A model generated the notes under the pieces. It ran no database searches. It saw only the letters and a program-made list of their open reading frames with translations, and was not told the DNA's origin. Positions 1 to 6,321 of a DNA stretch of 9,752 bases are shown here, piece by piece (within the stretch, counting starts at the first letter, position 1; the number at the start of each line of letters is the position of its first letter). The translations under genes and the position numbers were made by a program. The stretch spans positions 1-9,752 of the forward strand of contig DGNT01000121.1 in NCBI GenBank assembly GCA_002389055.1. The letters are read 5' to 3'. This DNA is from Alcanivorax sp. UBA4485. Lineage in GTDB: Bacteria > Pseudomonadota > Gammaproteobacteria > Pseudomonadales > Alcanivoracaceae.

Positions 1-243
1 CCGCGCGAGGCGATCGAAGAGGGCTACGGCCGCGCCTTCACCACCATTCTGGACGCCAACATCACCACCATGATCGTGGCGGTGATCCTGTTCTCCGCGG
101 GCACCGGCTCCGTGCAGGGCTTCGCGGTGACGCTGTTCATCGGCATCCTGTCCTCCATGTTCACGTCCATCATCGGTACCCGCGCGCTGGTGGAAATGAC
201 CTACGGCCGGGGCGCCCGCGCGCCGGCCAAACTGAGTATCTGA
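1..243 (+). CDS. secD: SecD C-terminal fragment (protein translocase subunit)
   Basis: This is the last 80 codons of secD; the start lies outside the window. SecD pairs with SecF in the inner membrane and uses the proton gradient to help pull preproteins through SecYEG to the periplasm. The visible part has the family's typical C-terminal membrane region: a segment containing FTTILDANITTMI, a hydrophobic stretch, then GFAVTLFIGILSSMFTSIIG and GTRALVEM, ending in KLSI. This closely resembles, from memory, the end of E. coli SecD, which also finishes KKLSI. The TGA stop is followed after 7 bases by the secF start, so the two genes are co-transcribed. The identification rests on the C-terminal signature and on the following secF. 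Confidence 0.96.
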   Translation, partial: PREAIEEGYGRAFTTILDANITTMIVAVILFSAGTGSVQGFAVTLFIGILSSMFTSIIGTRALVEMTYGRGARAPAKLSI

Positions 244-250
244 GGCGGTT

Positions 251-1177
251 ATGAGTAAGGCTCCCACGAAGCACATCAACTTCATGGCGCCGCGCAAGGT
301 GCTCGGCATACTGTCGATCGCACTGGTGGTGATCTCCATCGCGCTGCTCGCCACCCGCGGCCTGAACCTGGGCCTGGACTTCACCGGCGGTACCTCGGTG
401 GTGGTGAAAAGCGAACAGGACCTGGACCTGGACCAGGTGCGTGGCGCCGTCGCCGAACGGGGCTTCAGCGACGCCATTGTTCAGCAGTACGGCTCGGCCC
501 GGGAAGTCAGCATCCGCGTGGCACCCACCGACGGCGTGGAAGCCGACCAGGTGGGCGGCATGGTGTTCGAGGCGGTGAACGCCGAGATCGATAATCTGGA
601 ACTGCTCAAGGTGGAGTTCGTCGGCCCCCAGGTGGGCGACGAGCTGCGTGACCAGTCCGGCCTCGCCATGCTGATGGCGCTGGGCCTGATGCTGGTCTAC
701 GTGTGGTTCCGGTTCACCAATAAGTTCGGTGTCGCCACCGTGGCCGCGCTGCTGCACGACGTGATCATCGTGCTGGGCCTGTTCTCCCTGCTGCAGTGGC
801 ACTTCGATCTGACCGTGCTGGCGGCGATCCTGGCCCTGATCGGCTATTCACTGAACGACTCCATCGTGGTCGCCGACCGGATACGCGAGAATTTCCGCAA
901 CACCCGGGAAACCGACCCGGAAAAAATCGTCAACGACGCCATCAACGAAATGCTCAACCGCACCATCAACACCTCCGTGACCACCGCCCTGGTGCTGCTG
1001 GCGCTGTTCTTCTTCGGCGGCGAAGTGATGCGCTCATTCTCGGAAGCCCTGCTGGTGGGCATCGTGGTGGGTACCTACTCGTCCATCTACGTGGTCGCCA
1101 ACCTGATCTTCACCCTCAACGTCACCAAGGAAGACTTCCTGGTCGTCGAGAAAGAAGAAATCGACGAAATGCCCTAA
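251..1177 (+). CDS. secF: SecF, protein translocase subunit
   Basis: This encodes a complete 308-residue SecF, close to the usual family length of about 310-325. SecF forms an inner-membrane complex with SecD (and usually YajC) that drives late steps of Sec export using proton flow. Domains visible: TM1 at about residues 17-35, followed by the signature LGLDFTGGT (40-48) that opens the periplasmic domain (to about residue 130). Then come TM2-TM6, including GYSLNDSIVVADRIREN (198-214), whose acidic residues lie in the proton-path region, and R237 in the next conserved segment (RTINTS). The ATG has a GAGG Shine-Dalgarno 5 bases upstream that overlaps the secD stop, which supports translational coupling. 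The C-terminus is short and acidic (EKEEIDEMP). The TAA stop is followed almost at once by a heptad repeat and a terminator, so secF ends its operon. Confidence 0.97.
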   Translation: MSKAPTKHINFMAPRKVLGILSIALVVISIALLATRGLNLGLDFTGGTSVVVKSEQDLDLDQVRGAVAERGFSDAIVQQYGSAREVSIRVAPTDGVEADQVGGMVFEAVNAEIDNLELLKVEFVGPQVGDELRDQSGLAMLMALGLMLVYVWFRFTNKFGVATVAALLHDVIIVLGLFSLLQWHFDLTVLAAILALIGYSLNDSIVVADRIRENFRNTRETDPEKIVNDAINEMLNRTINTSVTTALVLLALFFFGGEVMRSFSEALLVGIVVGTYSSIYVVANLIFTLNVTKEDFLVVEKEEIDEMP

Positions 1178-1180
1178 AAG

Positions 1181-1211
1181 CAGTTGATAGTGGACAGTTG
1201 ATAGTTGATAG
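1181..1211 (+). repeat. Heptad tandem repeat array, left copy
   Basis: Starting 3 bases after the secF stop, CAG is followed by four in-phase 7-mers: TTGATAG, TGGACAG, TTGATAG, TTGATAG (consensus TTRAYAG). The A+T-rich array stands out against GC-rich surroundings. A second array of the same consensus lies at 1311-1344 in the opposite orientation. The layout resembles the short tandemly repeated (STRR) heptamers known from intergenic regions of cyanobacteria, but I cannot name this family. Its function is unknown. Confidence 0.8.
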
Positions 1212-1241
1212 CTAAACGACGCGACGAGCGTTGTAATCACG

Positions 1242-1283
1242 AAAAAGGCCGTGCCCGCGAATGAACGCTGGCACGGCCTTTTT
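1242..1283. terminator. Bidirectional rho-independent terminator between secF and the six-gene operon
   Basis: This is a perfect 14-bp inverted repeat: AAAAAGGCCGTGCC (1242-1255) and GGCACGGCCTTTTT (1270-1283), with a 14-base loop. The GC-rich core (GGCCGTGCC) is flanked by five A on one side and five T on the other. Either strand therefore yields a hairpin followed by a U tract. It lies between convergent genes and can end both the secDF transcript (+) and the long operon on the - strand. Confidence 0.93.
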
Positions 1284-1294
1284 GTTTCCCCCAG

Positions 1295-1311
1295 GGCCGG
1301 CTATGCCGGCC
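1295..1311. repeat. Short GC-rich hairpin next to the terminator
   Basis: GGCCGGC (1295-1301) and GCCGGCC (1305-1311) form a perfect 7-bp stem around a 3-base TAT loop. It lacks a T tract, so it is unlikely to terminate alone. It could protect a 3' end or belong to the same repeat unit as the heptad arrays that bracket it. Confidence 0.6.
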
Positions 1312-1344
1312 AACTGTTCACTGTTAACTATTAACTATTAACTG
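1311..1344 (-). repeat. Heptad tandem repeat array, right (inverted) copy
   Basis: Read on the - strand this is CAG, then TTAATAG, TTAATAG, TTAACAG, TGAACAG and a final TTG: four in-phase 7-mers of the same TTRAYAG consensus as the left array, in inverted orientation. It ends 6 bases from the stop codon of the class I aminotransferase. The two arrays can pair over 31 positions (by hand count 22 Watson-Crick pairs, 6 G-T pairs and 3 mismatches), enclosing the terminator. Confidence 0.8.
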
Positions 1345-1350
1345 CCCTCC

Positions 1351-2553
1351 TCACCAATCTTGTTTTTCCATCCAGGGGATGATGCGTTCGAAGGCGGCTT
1401 CGATCTGGTCCAGGGAGGTGGAGTAGCTGATGCGCAGGGCGTTGCTGCAGGTGTCGCCGAAGGTTTCGCCCGCCACCGTGCAGACGCCGGTCTCGCGCAG
1501 CAGTTTGAGCGCCACGTTGCCGCCGTTGACGCCCTCCGGCAGCGACGGGAACAGATAGAAGGCGCCGTCCGGCCGGTAGCCGGTGAGGTGCGGCGTGGCC
1601 TTCACCAGCTCCACCAGCCTGTCGCGGCGGCGCTGGTACTCCACCAGCATGTTGTCGATGAAGGTGCGTTCGCCGCGCAGCGCCGCCACCCCGGCCCACT
1701 GGCAGGGTGTGTTGGCCACGGTGGTGGTGAACATATGGTAGCGGCGCAGTTTCTTGATCGCGCCCTGGCTGGCCATCAACCAGCCGATGCGCATCCCCGC
1801 CATGCTGAAGGTTTTCGAGAAGCTGGAGATCACCATCACATGGTCCAGGTCCGAGCAGCAGGACAGCACGCTCGGGTATTCCTTGCCGTCGTACACCAGG
1901 TGGTCGTAGACCTCGTCGCTGATCACGTACACGCCCCGGTAGGCGGCTTCCTGCACGATCGCTTCCACGGTGTCACGGGGATAGATGGTGCCGGTGGGGT
2001 TGCTCGGTGAGTTGAGCACGATGGCGTAGGTGTTCGGGCCGATGGCGTCGATCACCTCCTGCGGGTCCAGCTGGTGCTGGTTCTCCGCGTGCGTGGGGAT
2101 CGACTTCACCACGCCGCCGTTCATGCGGATCAGCGGCGCGTAGAGCATGAACGACGGCTCCGGGACGATGAACTCCCGGCCCGGCGCCGAGGTGGCGGTG
2201 AGCGCCAGGTACAGCGCCTCGGTGGCGCCGGTGGTGATCATGATGTTTTCCGGCACCAGAGGTCGGTTATAGCGTTCGCTGTAGTATTCGGCCAGGGCTT
2301 CCAGCAGCTCGGGCAGGCCGGCGTCCATGGTGTAGCCGGTCTGGCCCGCGTGCAGCGCGTCCACCGCCGCCTCCACCACATGTTGCGGTGGTTTCAGGTC
2401 CGGCTGCCCGATGGACAGATGAATCACGTCCTCCATGGTGGCCGCCAGGTTCACCATGCGGCGAATGCCCGGCACCGGGATGGTCAGCAGAGCCGGGTTC
2501 CAGATCGGGTCTTCGGTTTCGTAGAAGTCCGTGTCCAGGTTGATGCTGCTCAT
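1351..2553 (-). CDS. Class I/II PLP-dependent aminotransferase
   Basis: This is a complete 400-residue fold-type I aminotransferase of the aspartate aminotransferase superfamily, presumably cytosolic. Such enzymes move an amino group from an amino acid to a 2-oxo acid. Visible landmarks: SIGQPDL (47-53), the glycine-rich TTGATEAL (107-114), NSPSNPTG with PLP-contacting N185, ISDEVYDHL with D213 and Y216, the Schiff-base lysine K247 in SSFSKTFSMAGMRIGW, and R374 in LRISYS, which normally binds the substrate alpha-carboxylate. The ATG follows a GGGAG Shine-Dalgarno at 7 bases. It starts 26 bases after the amidase stop and is the last gene of the operon, ending just before the heptad array and terminator. 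The exact amino donor cannot be told; annotations of this type include aspartate, alanine and aromatic aminotransferases. With the D-2-hydroxyacid dehydrogenase upstream it could link an amino acid to a D-hydroxy acid (inference). Confidence 0.93.
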   Translation of the reverse strand: MSSINLDTDFYETEDPIWNPALLTIPVPGIRRMVNLAATMEDVIHLSIGQPDLKPPQHVVEAAVDALHAGQTGYTMDAGLPELLEALAEYYSERYNRPLVPENIMITTGATEALYLALTATSAPGREFIVPEPSFMLYAPLIRMNGGVVKSIPTHAENQHQLDPQEVIDAIGPNTYAIVLNSPSNPTGTIYPRDTVEAIVQEAAYRGVYVISDEVYDHLVYDGKEYPSVLSCCSDLDHVMVISSFSKTFSMAGMRIGWLMASQGAIKKLRRYHMFTTTVANTPCQWAGVAALRGERTFIDNMLVEYQRRRDRLVELVKATPHLTGYRPDGAFYLFPSLPEGVNGGNVALKLLRETGVCTVAGETFGDTCSNALRISYSTSLDQIEAAFERIIPWMEKQDW

Positions 2554-2579
2554 ATCACCGCTCCCTTTTTAAAGACGGT

Positions 2580-3998
2580 TCATGCGGTTGCGCCGGCCAG
2601 GGCCAGCGATGGACGGTCGGTGAACGGACGCAGCTGTTCGAACAGATGCCCGGCCTTGAGCACCCGTTCGTCCTCGAAGCGGCGGCCGACGATCTGCAGG
2701 CCCATGGGCAAGCCGTTGCCGGCCAGCCCCAACGGCACGGACAGCGCCGGTTGGCCGGTCATGTTGAAAGGGTAGGTAAACGGCGTCCAGGTGGGCCAGC
2801 GGGTGTTGGGCCAGTCCGGCGGCACCTCCCGGTTGGTCTCGAAGGCGGTGATCGGCAGGGTCGGGGTGACCAGCAGATCGTACTTCTGGTGGAACACCGC
2901 CATCCGCTCCGAGAGGGTCATGCGTTCGTTCACCGCCGCCAGGTAGTCGAGCATGGACAGGCGCTCGGCCTTGGCCACCACCTGCATCAGGCCCGGGTCC
3001 ATCTGCTCCCGCTGGCGCGGCGTCAGGTCCCGGCAGGCGTTGGCGGCGCCGCCGTAGAACAGGTGGCCGAAGGCGGCCAGCGGGTTGCTGAAGCCCGGGT
3101 CCACTTCCACCACGGTGGCGCCCAGGTCGCGGAACACCTCCACGGCGGCGGCGCAGGCCCGTTCGATGTCCGGGTCCACGTCCACGTAACCCAGGTTATT
3201 GCTGTAGGCGATGCGCAGCCCGGACAGGTCCCCCTCCAGGGCGCCCAGGTAATCGGTGCCGCGCCGTGGCGCCGCCTGGGAATCGCGCGGGTCGGTTTCG
3301 CTGAGCACCTGCATCATCAGGGCGGCGTCCGCCACCGTGCGGGTCATGGGCCCGGCATGGGCAAGGCTGCCGAACGGGCTGGCCGGCCAGTGCGGCACTT
3401 CACCGAAGGTGGGCTTGTGGCCGACGATGCCGCAAAAGCCCGCCGGAATACGGATCGAGCCACCGGCGTCGGTGCCCAGGGCGAGGGGCGCCATGCAGGC
3501 GGACACCGCCGCGGCGGAACCGCCGCTGGAGCCGCCGGCGGTTTTCGAAGGGTCCCAGGGGTTATTGGTGGGGCCGCACAGCGGGCTGTCGGTGACGCCC
3601 TTCCAGCCGAACTCCGGGGTGGTGGTCTTGCCCAGCGGCACATAGCCGTGGCGCTCCAGGGCGGCGGTGGCCGGCGAGCGCTTGTTCAGCGTGCTCGCGC
3701 CGTCGATGGTGCGCGAGCCTTTCAGGGTGGGCCACATGGGGGTCAGGAACACATCCTTGACCGCCACCGGGATGCCGTCCAGCAACCCCTGGGCTTCGCC
3801 TTTCAGGTAGCGTTGCTCGGAGGCTTTGGCGATCTCCAGGGTGGTCTCGCGGTCGATCAGGCACCAGGCGTTCAGGGCATGGTCGTGATGCTGCACATGG
3901 TCGAGCAGATCCGCCGCCACCTCCACCGGTGACAGCTCCCGGCGTTCGAACGCCTTCTTCAATTCCAGCGCACTCAGGGTCCGCAGTTCCTCGCTCAT
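2580..3998 (-). CDS. Amidase-signature family amidohydrolase
   Basis: This encodes a 472-residue enzyme of the amidase signature (AS) family, which hydrolyses carboxamides to acid plus ammonia (or amine) with a Ser-cisSer-Lys triad. By motif spacing the triad is K81 (in VAVKD), cis-Ser S157 (in GGSSGGSAAAV) and nucleophile S181 (in GTDAGGSIRIP). The 24-residue spacing of the two serines matches FAAH, GatA and malonamidase. The C-terminal FNMTGQPALSVPLG and GLPMGLQIVGRRFEDE are also typical. No signal peptide is seen, so it should act in the cytosol. A longer frame begins at 4028, but the ATG at 3998 has a strong AGGAGG at 7 bases and gives the usual MSEELRTLSALEL start. It lies 16 bases after the D-2-hydroxyacid dehydrogenase stop. 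It resembles GatA in fold, but no gatB or gatC is nearby and the context is catabolic, so a small-molecule amide is the more likely substrate. Confidence 0.93.
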   Translation of the reverse strand: MSEELRTLSALELKKAFERRELSPVEVAADLLDHVQHHDHALNAWCLIDRETTLEIAKASEQRYLKGEAQGLLDGIPVAVKDVFLTPMWPTLKGSRTIDGASTLNKRSPATAALERHGYVPLGKTTTPEFGWKGVTDSPLCGPTNNPWDPSKTAGGSSGGSAAAVSACMAPLALGTDAGGSIRIPAGFCGIVGHKPTFGEVPHWPASPFGSLAHAGPMTRTVADAALMMQVLSETDPRDSQAAPRRGTDYLGALEGDLSGLRIAYSNNLGYVDVDPDIERACAAAVEVFRDLGATVVEVDPGFSNPLAAFGHLFYGGAANACRDLTPRQREQMDPGLMQVVAKAERLSMLDYLAAVNERMTLSERMAVFHQKYDLLVTPTLPITAFETNREVPPDWPNTRWPTWTPFTYPFNMTGQPALSVPLGLAGNGLPMGLQIVGRRFEDERVLKAGHLFEQLRPFTDRPSLALAGATA

Positions 3999-4014
3999 GG
4001 ACGTGCCTCCTCTC

Positions 4015-4998
4015 TCAGCGGCGACCATAGCCGCGTGCCTTATCCACCGGGTTGACCAGCGGCTGCCCGCGCCGCCAGCGTTGAAAGTTATCGACGAACT
4101 GTTCGCCCAGCGCCCGCCGCCAGCCGACGAAATCGCCGGCCATGTGCGCGGACAACATCACGTTGGGGTAGCGCCACAGCGGGTGCTCCGGCGGCAGCGG
4201 TTCTTCCTCGAACACATCCAGAGCGGCGCCGGCCAGCCGGCCGCTGTCCAGCGCCCCGAGCAGGGCCCGGGTGCGCACCACGGCGCCACGGCCCACGTTG
4301 ATAAACACCGCGCCGGGTTTCATCAGACGGAAATGGCGGTCGTCGAACAGGCCGCGGGTGTCGTCGGTGAGCGGCGCCGCCACGATCACGTAATCCGCGT
4401 CGCCGAGCAGGGCCGGCAGGTCCTCCTGGCGGTGTACCCGGGCGAAGGCCGGATCCTGGCGGGCCCGGCGCGCGGTGCCGACCACTTCCATGCCCAGGCC
4501 ACCCAGTACCGTGGCGATTTCCCGGCCGATTGAACCGGCCCCCACCACCAGGGCCCGGGCGCCACGGATCATGGCGGTTTCCCGGTGCCGCCAGCGCCGT
4601 TCCCGTTGCAGCGCCAGATTGGTGAGGGTGTCCTTGGCGAACAGCAGCACCGCGCCGAGCACGTATTCGGCGATGCCCCGGTCGAAAATGCCCGAGGCAT
4701 TGGTGACCGGGAAATCGCCGTTCTGGATCGGCGGGATCATCAGGGCGTCCACGCCCGCGCTGGTGGCGTGCACCCAGCGTATCGGGCAGGGGTCGGGCCA
4801 GGCGGCCTCCAGGGCCTCGACGCGGAAATCCGTCACCACCAGGATGTCCGTTTCCGCCAGGGCCTCGGCGAGGCCGTTGTCGCCCCGCACTTCGCGTAGG
4901 GAGATTTCCCCGCGCAGCCGTTCCAGGCCGGGCAGGGCGGGCTCGTCCTCCGCCAACAGGACGGTGACCCTTGGCTCATGCAATGCGCCTGCGCTCAT
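4015..4998 (-). CDS. D-isomer-specific 2-hydroxyacid dehydrogenase
   Basis: This is a complete 327-residue NAD(P)-dependent dehydrogenase of the D-2-hydroxyacid family, which interconverts 2-oxo acids and D-2-hydroxy acids. The N-terminal substrate domain includes VHATSAGVDAL (76-86). The Rossmann motif is VGAGSIG (152-158). The catalytic set is R237 in NVGRG, E266 in DVFEEEP and H285 in LSAHMAGD; the 29-residue Arg-to-Glu spacing is as in phosphoglycerate dehydrogenase. The short C-terminus (NPVDKARGYGRR) and lack of an ACT domain argue against a regulated serine-pathway SerA and favour a glyoxylate/hydroxypyruvate reductase-like or catabolic enzyme. The ATG has AAGGAG at 5 bases. The gene starts 24 bases after the class III aminotransferase stop. 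Its substrate is not determinable; a 2-oxo acid made by one of the aminotransferases is the natural candidate (inference). Confidence 0.93.
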   Translation of the reverse strand: MSAGALHEPRVTVLLAEDEPALPGLERLRGEISLREVRGDNGLAEALAETDILVVTDFRVEALEAAWPDPCPIRWVHATSAGVDALMIPPIQNGDFPVTNASGIFDRGIAEYVLGAVLLFAKDTLTNLALQRERRWRHRETAMIRGARALVVGAGSIGREIATVLGGLGMEVVGTARRARQDPAFARVHRQEDLPALLGDADYVIVAAPLTDDTRGLFDDRHFRLMKPGAVFINVGRGAVVRTRALLGALDSGRLAGAALDVFEEEPLPPEHPLWRYPNVMLSAHMAGDFVGWRRALGEQFVDNFQRWRRGQPLVNPVDKARGYGRR

Positions 4999-5022
4999 GG
5001 CGTCTCCTTCAATGCCTTTGGT

Positions 5023-6273
5023 TCAGCGTGTTTCTTCGAGCGCGTCCTGGAACAGGTTCACCGCTTGATCGATCTCTTGCCGGCTGGCGGTGAGCGGCGG
5101 CAGCCAGCGCACCACCTGCCCATGGATGCCGCAGCGCAGCAACAGCAGGCCGTTCTGCTCGCAGGTCTTGAGCAGGGCGGCGGCGCGCTCGCCGTGCGGC
5201 TGGCCCGGCGCCTTGACGATTTCCATGCCCAGCATCAGACCCATGCCACGCACCTCGTCGATGCAATCGTGACTGTCCCGCAGCGTGCGCAGACGTTCGA
5301 ACAGGTAGGCGCCCTCGGTGGCCGCGTGGCTGACCAGGTCTTCCTGTTCCATCACGTCCAGGGTCGCCAGGGCGGCGGCGCAGGCCACCGCATTGGCGCC
5401 GTAGGTGCCGCCCTGGGAGCCGGGGTGCCCACTGGACATCATCGCCCGGCTGGCGGCCACGGCGGACAACGGATAGCCGCTGGCCAGCCCCTTGGCGGTG
5501 ATCAGCATGTCCGGTTGGACGTCGAAGTGCTCGTGGCTCCAGAACCGTCCGGTGCGCCCGTAACCGGCCTGGATTTCATCGGCGATCAGCAGGATGCCGT
5601 GCCGGTCGCAGCGCTCGCGCAGACCCTGCATGAAACGCTTGGTGGCGGGGTAGTAGCCGTATTCGCCCTGCACCGGCTCGATGATCATGGCGGCGGTGTC
5701 CGAGGGCGCGGACTGGGTCATCAGCACGTGGTCCAGCTCGCGCAGGCAGAAGTCCACGGTCTCTTCCTCGCTCCAGCCGTAGCGGTAGCTGTGCGGGAAG
5801 GGGCTGAAGCTGACGCCGGCCATCAGCGGCTGCCAGCCGGCGCGGACCTTGGTGGTGGAGGTGGTCATCGAGGCCGCCGCCAGGGTGCGGCCGTGAAAGC
5901 CGCCGGTGAAGGCAATGATGTTGGGACGGCCGGAAGCCTGGCGGGCCAGCCGCAGCGCGGTCTCCACCGCTTCGCTGCCGGAGTTGGAGAACGCCACCGC
6001 GTCGAGGTTGCGCGGCAGATGCTCGTAAAGCCGGTCGGTGAGACGCAGCATGTTGGGGTGGGTGACGGTGGCGTACTGGGCGTGCACCAGCTTGCCGACC
6101 TGTTCGCGGGCGGCTTCCACCACCTTGGGGTGGCAGTGACCGGTGGCGGTCACGCCGATACCCGATGTGAAATCCAGCCAGCGACGGCCTTCGCCGTCAA
6201 ACAACCAGCTTCCTTCGCCCCGTTCCGCGCAGATCCCGCTGGACTGCACCAAAAGTGGAGACAGATGATTCAT
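5023..6273 (-). CDS. Class III (omega/GABA-type) aminotransferase
   Basis: This encodes a 416-residue class III PLP aminotransferase, of the group that includes 4-aminobutyrate, 5-aminovalerate, ornithine and beta-alanine aminotransferases. Landmarks: TSGIGVTATGHCHPKV (36-51), SNSGSEAVE (96-104), GGFHGRT (124-130), IIEPVQGEYGYYP (197-209, with E204 where GABA aminotransferases have a conserved Glu), ADEIQAGYGRTG with PLP-contacting D232, the Schiff-base lysine K261 in ITAKGLASGYPLS, and GGTYGANAVACAA (288-300). I chose the ATG at 6273 because a perfect GGAGGAG lies 6 bases upstream; an in-frame ATG at 6288 overlaps that Shine-Dalgarno. The GabD-type dehydrogenase in the same operon makes an omega-amino acid to semialdehyde reaction most likely. 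The gene symbol gabT is plausible but not proven, because class III substrate specificity is hard to read from motifs. Confidence 0.93.
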   Translation of the reverse strand: MNHLSPLLVQSSGICAERGEGSWLFDGEGRRWLDFTSGIGVTATGHCHPKVVEAAREQVGKLVHAQYATVTHPNMLRLTDRLYEHLPRNLDAVAFSNSGSEAVETALRLARQASGRPNIIAFTGGFHGRTLAAASMTTSTTKVRAGWQPLMAGVSFSPFPHSYRYGWSEEETVDFCLRELDHVLMTQSAPSDTAAMIIEPVQGEYGYYPATKRFMQGLRERCDRHGILLIADEIQAGYGRTGRFWSHEHFDVQPDMLITAKGLASGYPLSAVAASRAMMSSGHPGSQGGTYGANAVACAAALATLDVMEQEDLVSHAATEGAYLFERLRTLRDSHDCIDEVRGMGLMLGMEIVKAPGQPHGERAAALLKTCEQNGLLLLRCGIHGQVVRWLPPLTASRQEIDQAVNLFQDALEETR

Positions 6274-6321
6274 GGCTTGCTCCTCCATACCCGATTCCCG
6301 GGCGGAGGTACCCGCTGAGAT

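Noticed and set aside
170..802. A 210-codon open frame on the - strand opposite the end of secD and most of secF
   Set aside because: It is His- and Gln-rich antisense of well-conserved secDF sequence, with no domain of its own.
2646..3932. A 428-codon open frame on the + strand opposite the amidase
   Set aside because: It has the same Gly/His/Arg/Ala-rich shadow composition, and the amidase triad is intact on the other strand.
3999..4028. A 10-codon N-terminal extension of the amidase
   Set aside because: It overlaps the end of the upstream gene and contains the AGGAGG Shine-Dalgarno of the ATG at 3998.
4978..6318. A 446-codon open frame on the + strand opposite the class III aminotransferase
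   Set aside because: It is an antisense shadow produced by high third-position GC, with no recognisable domain. The - strand gene has all the PLP motifs.
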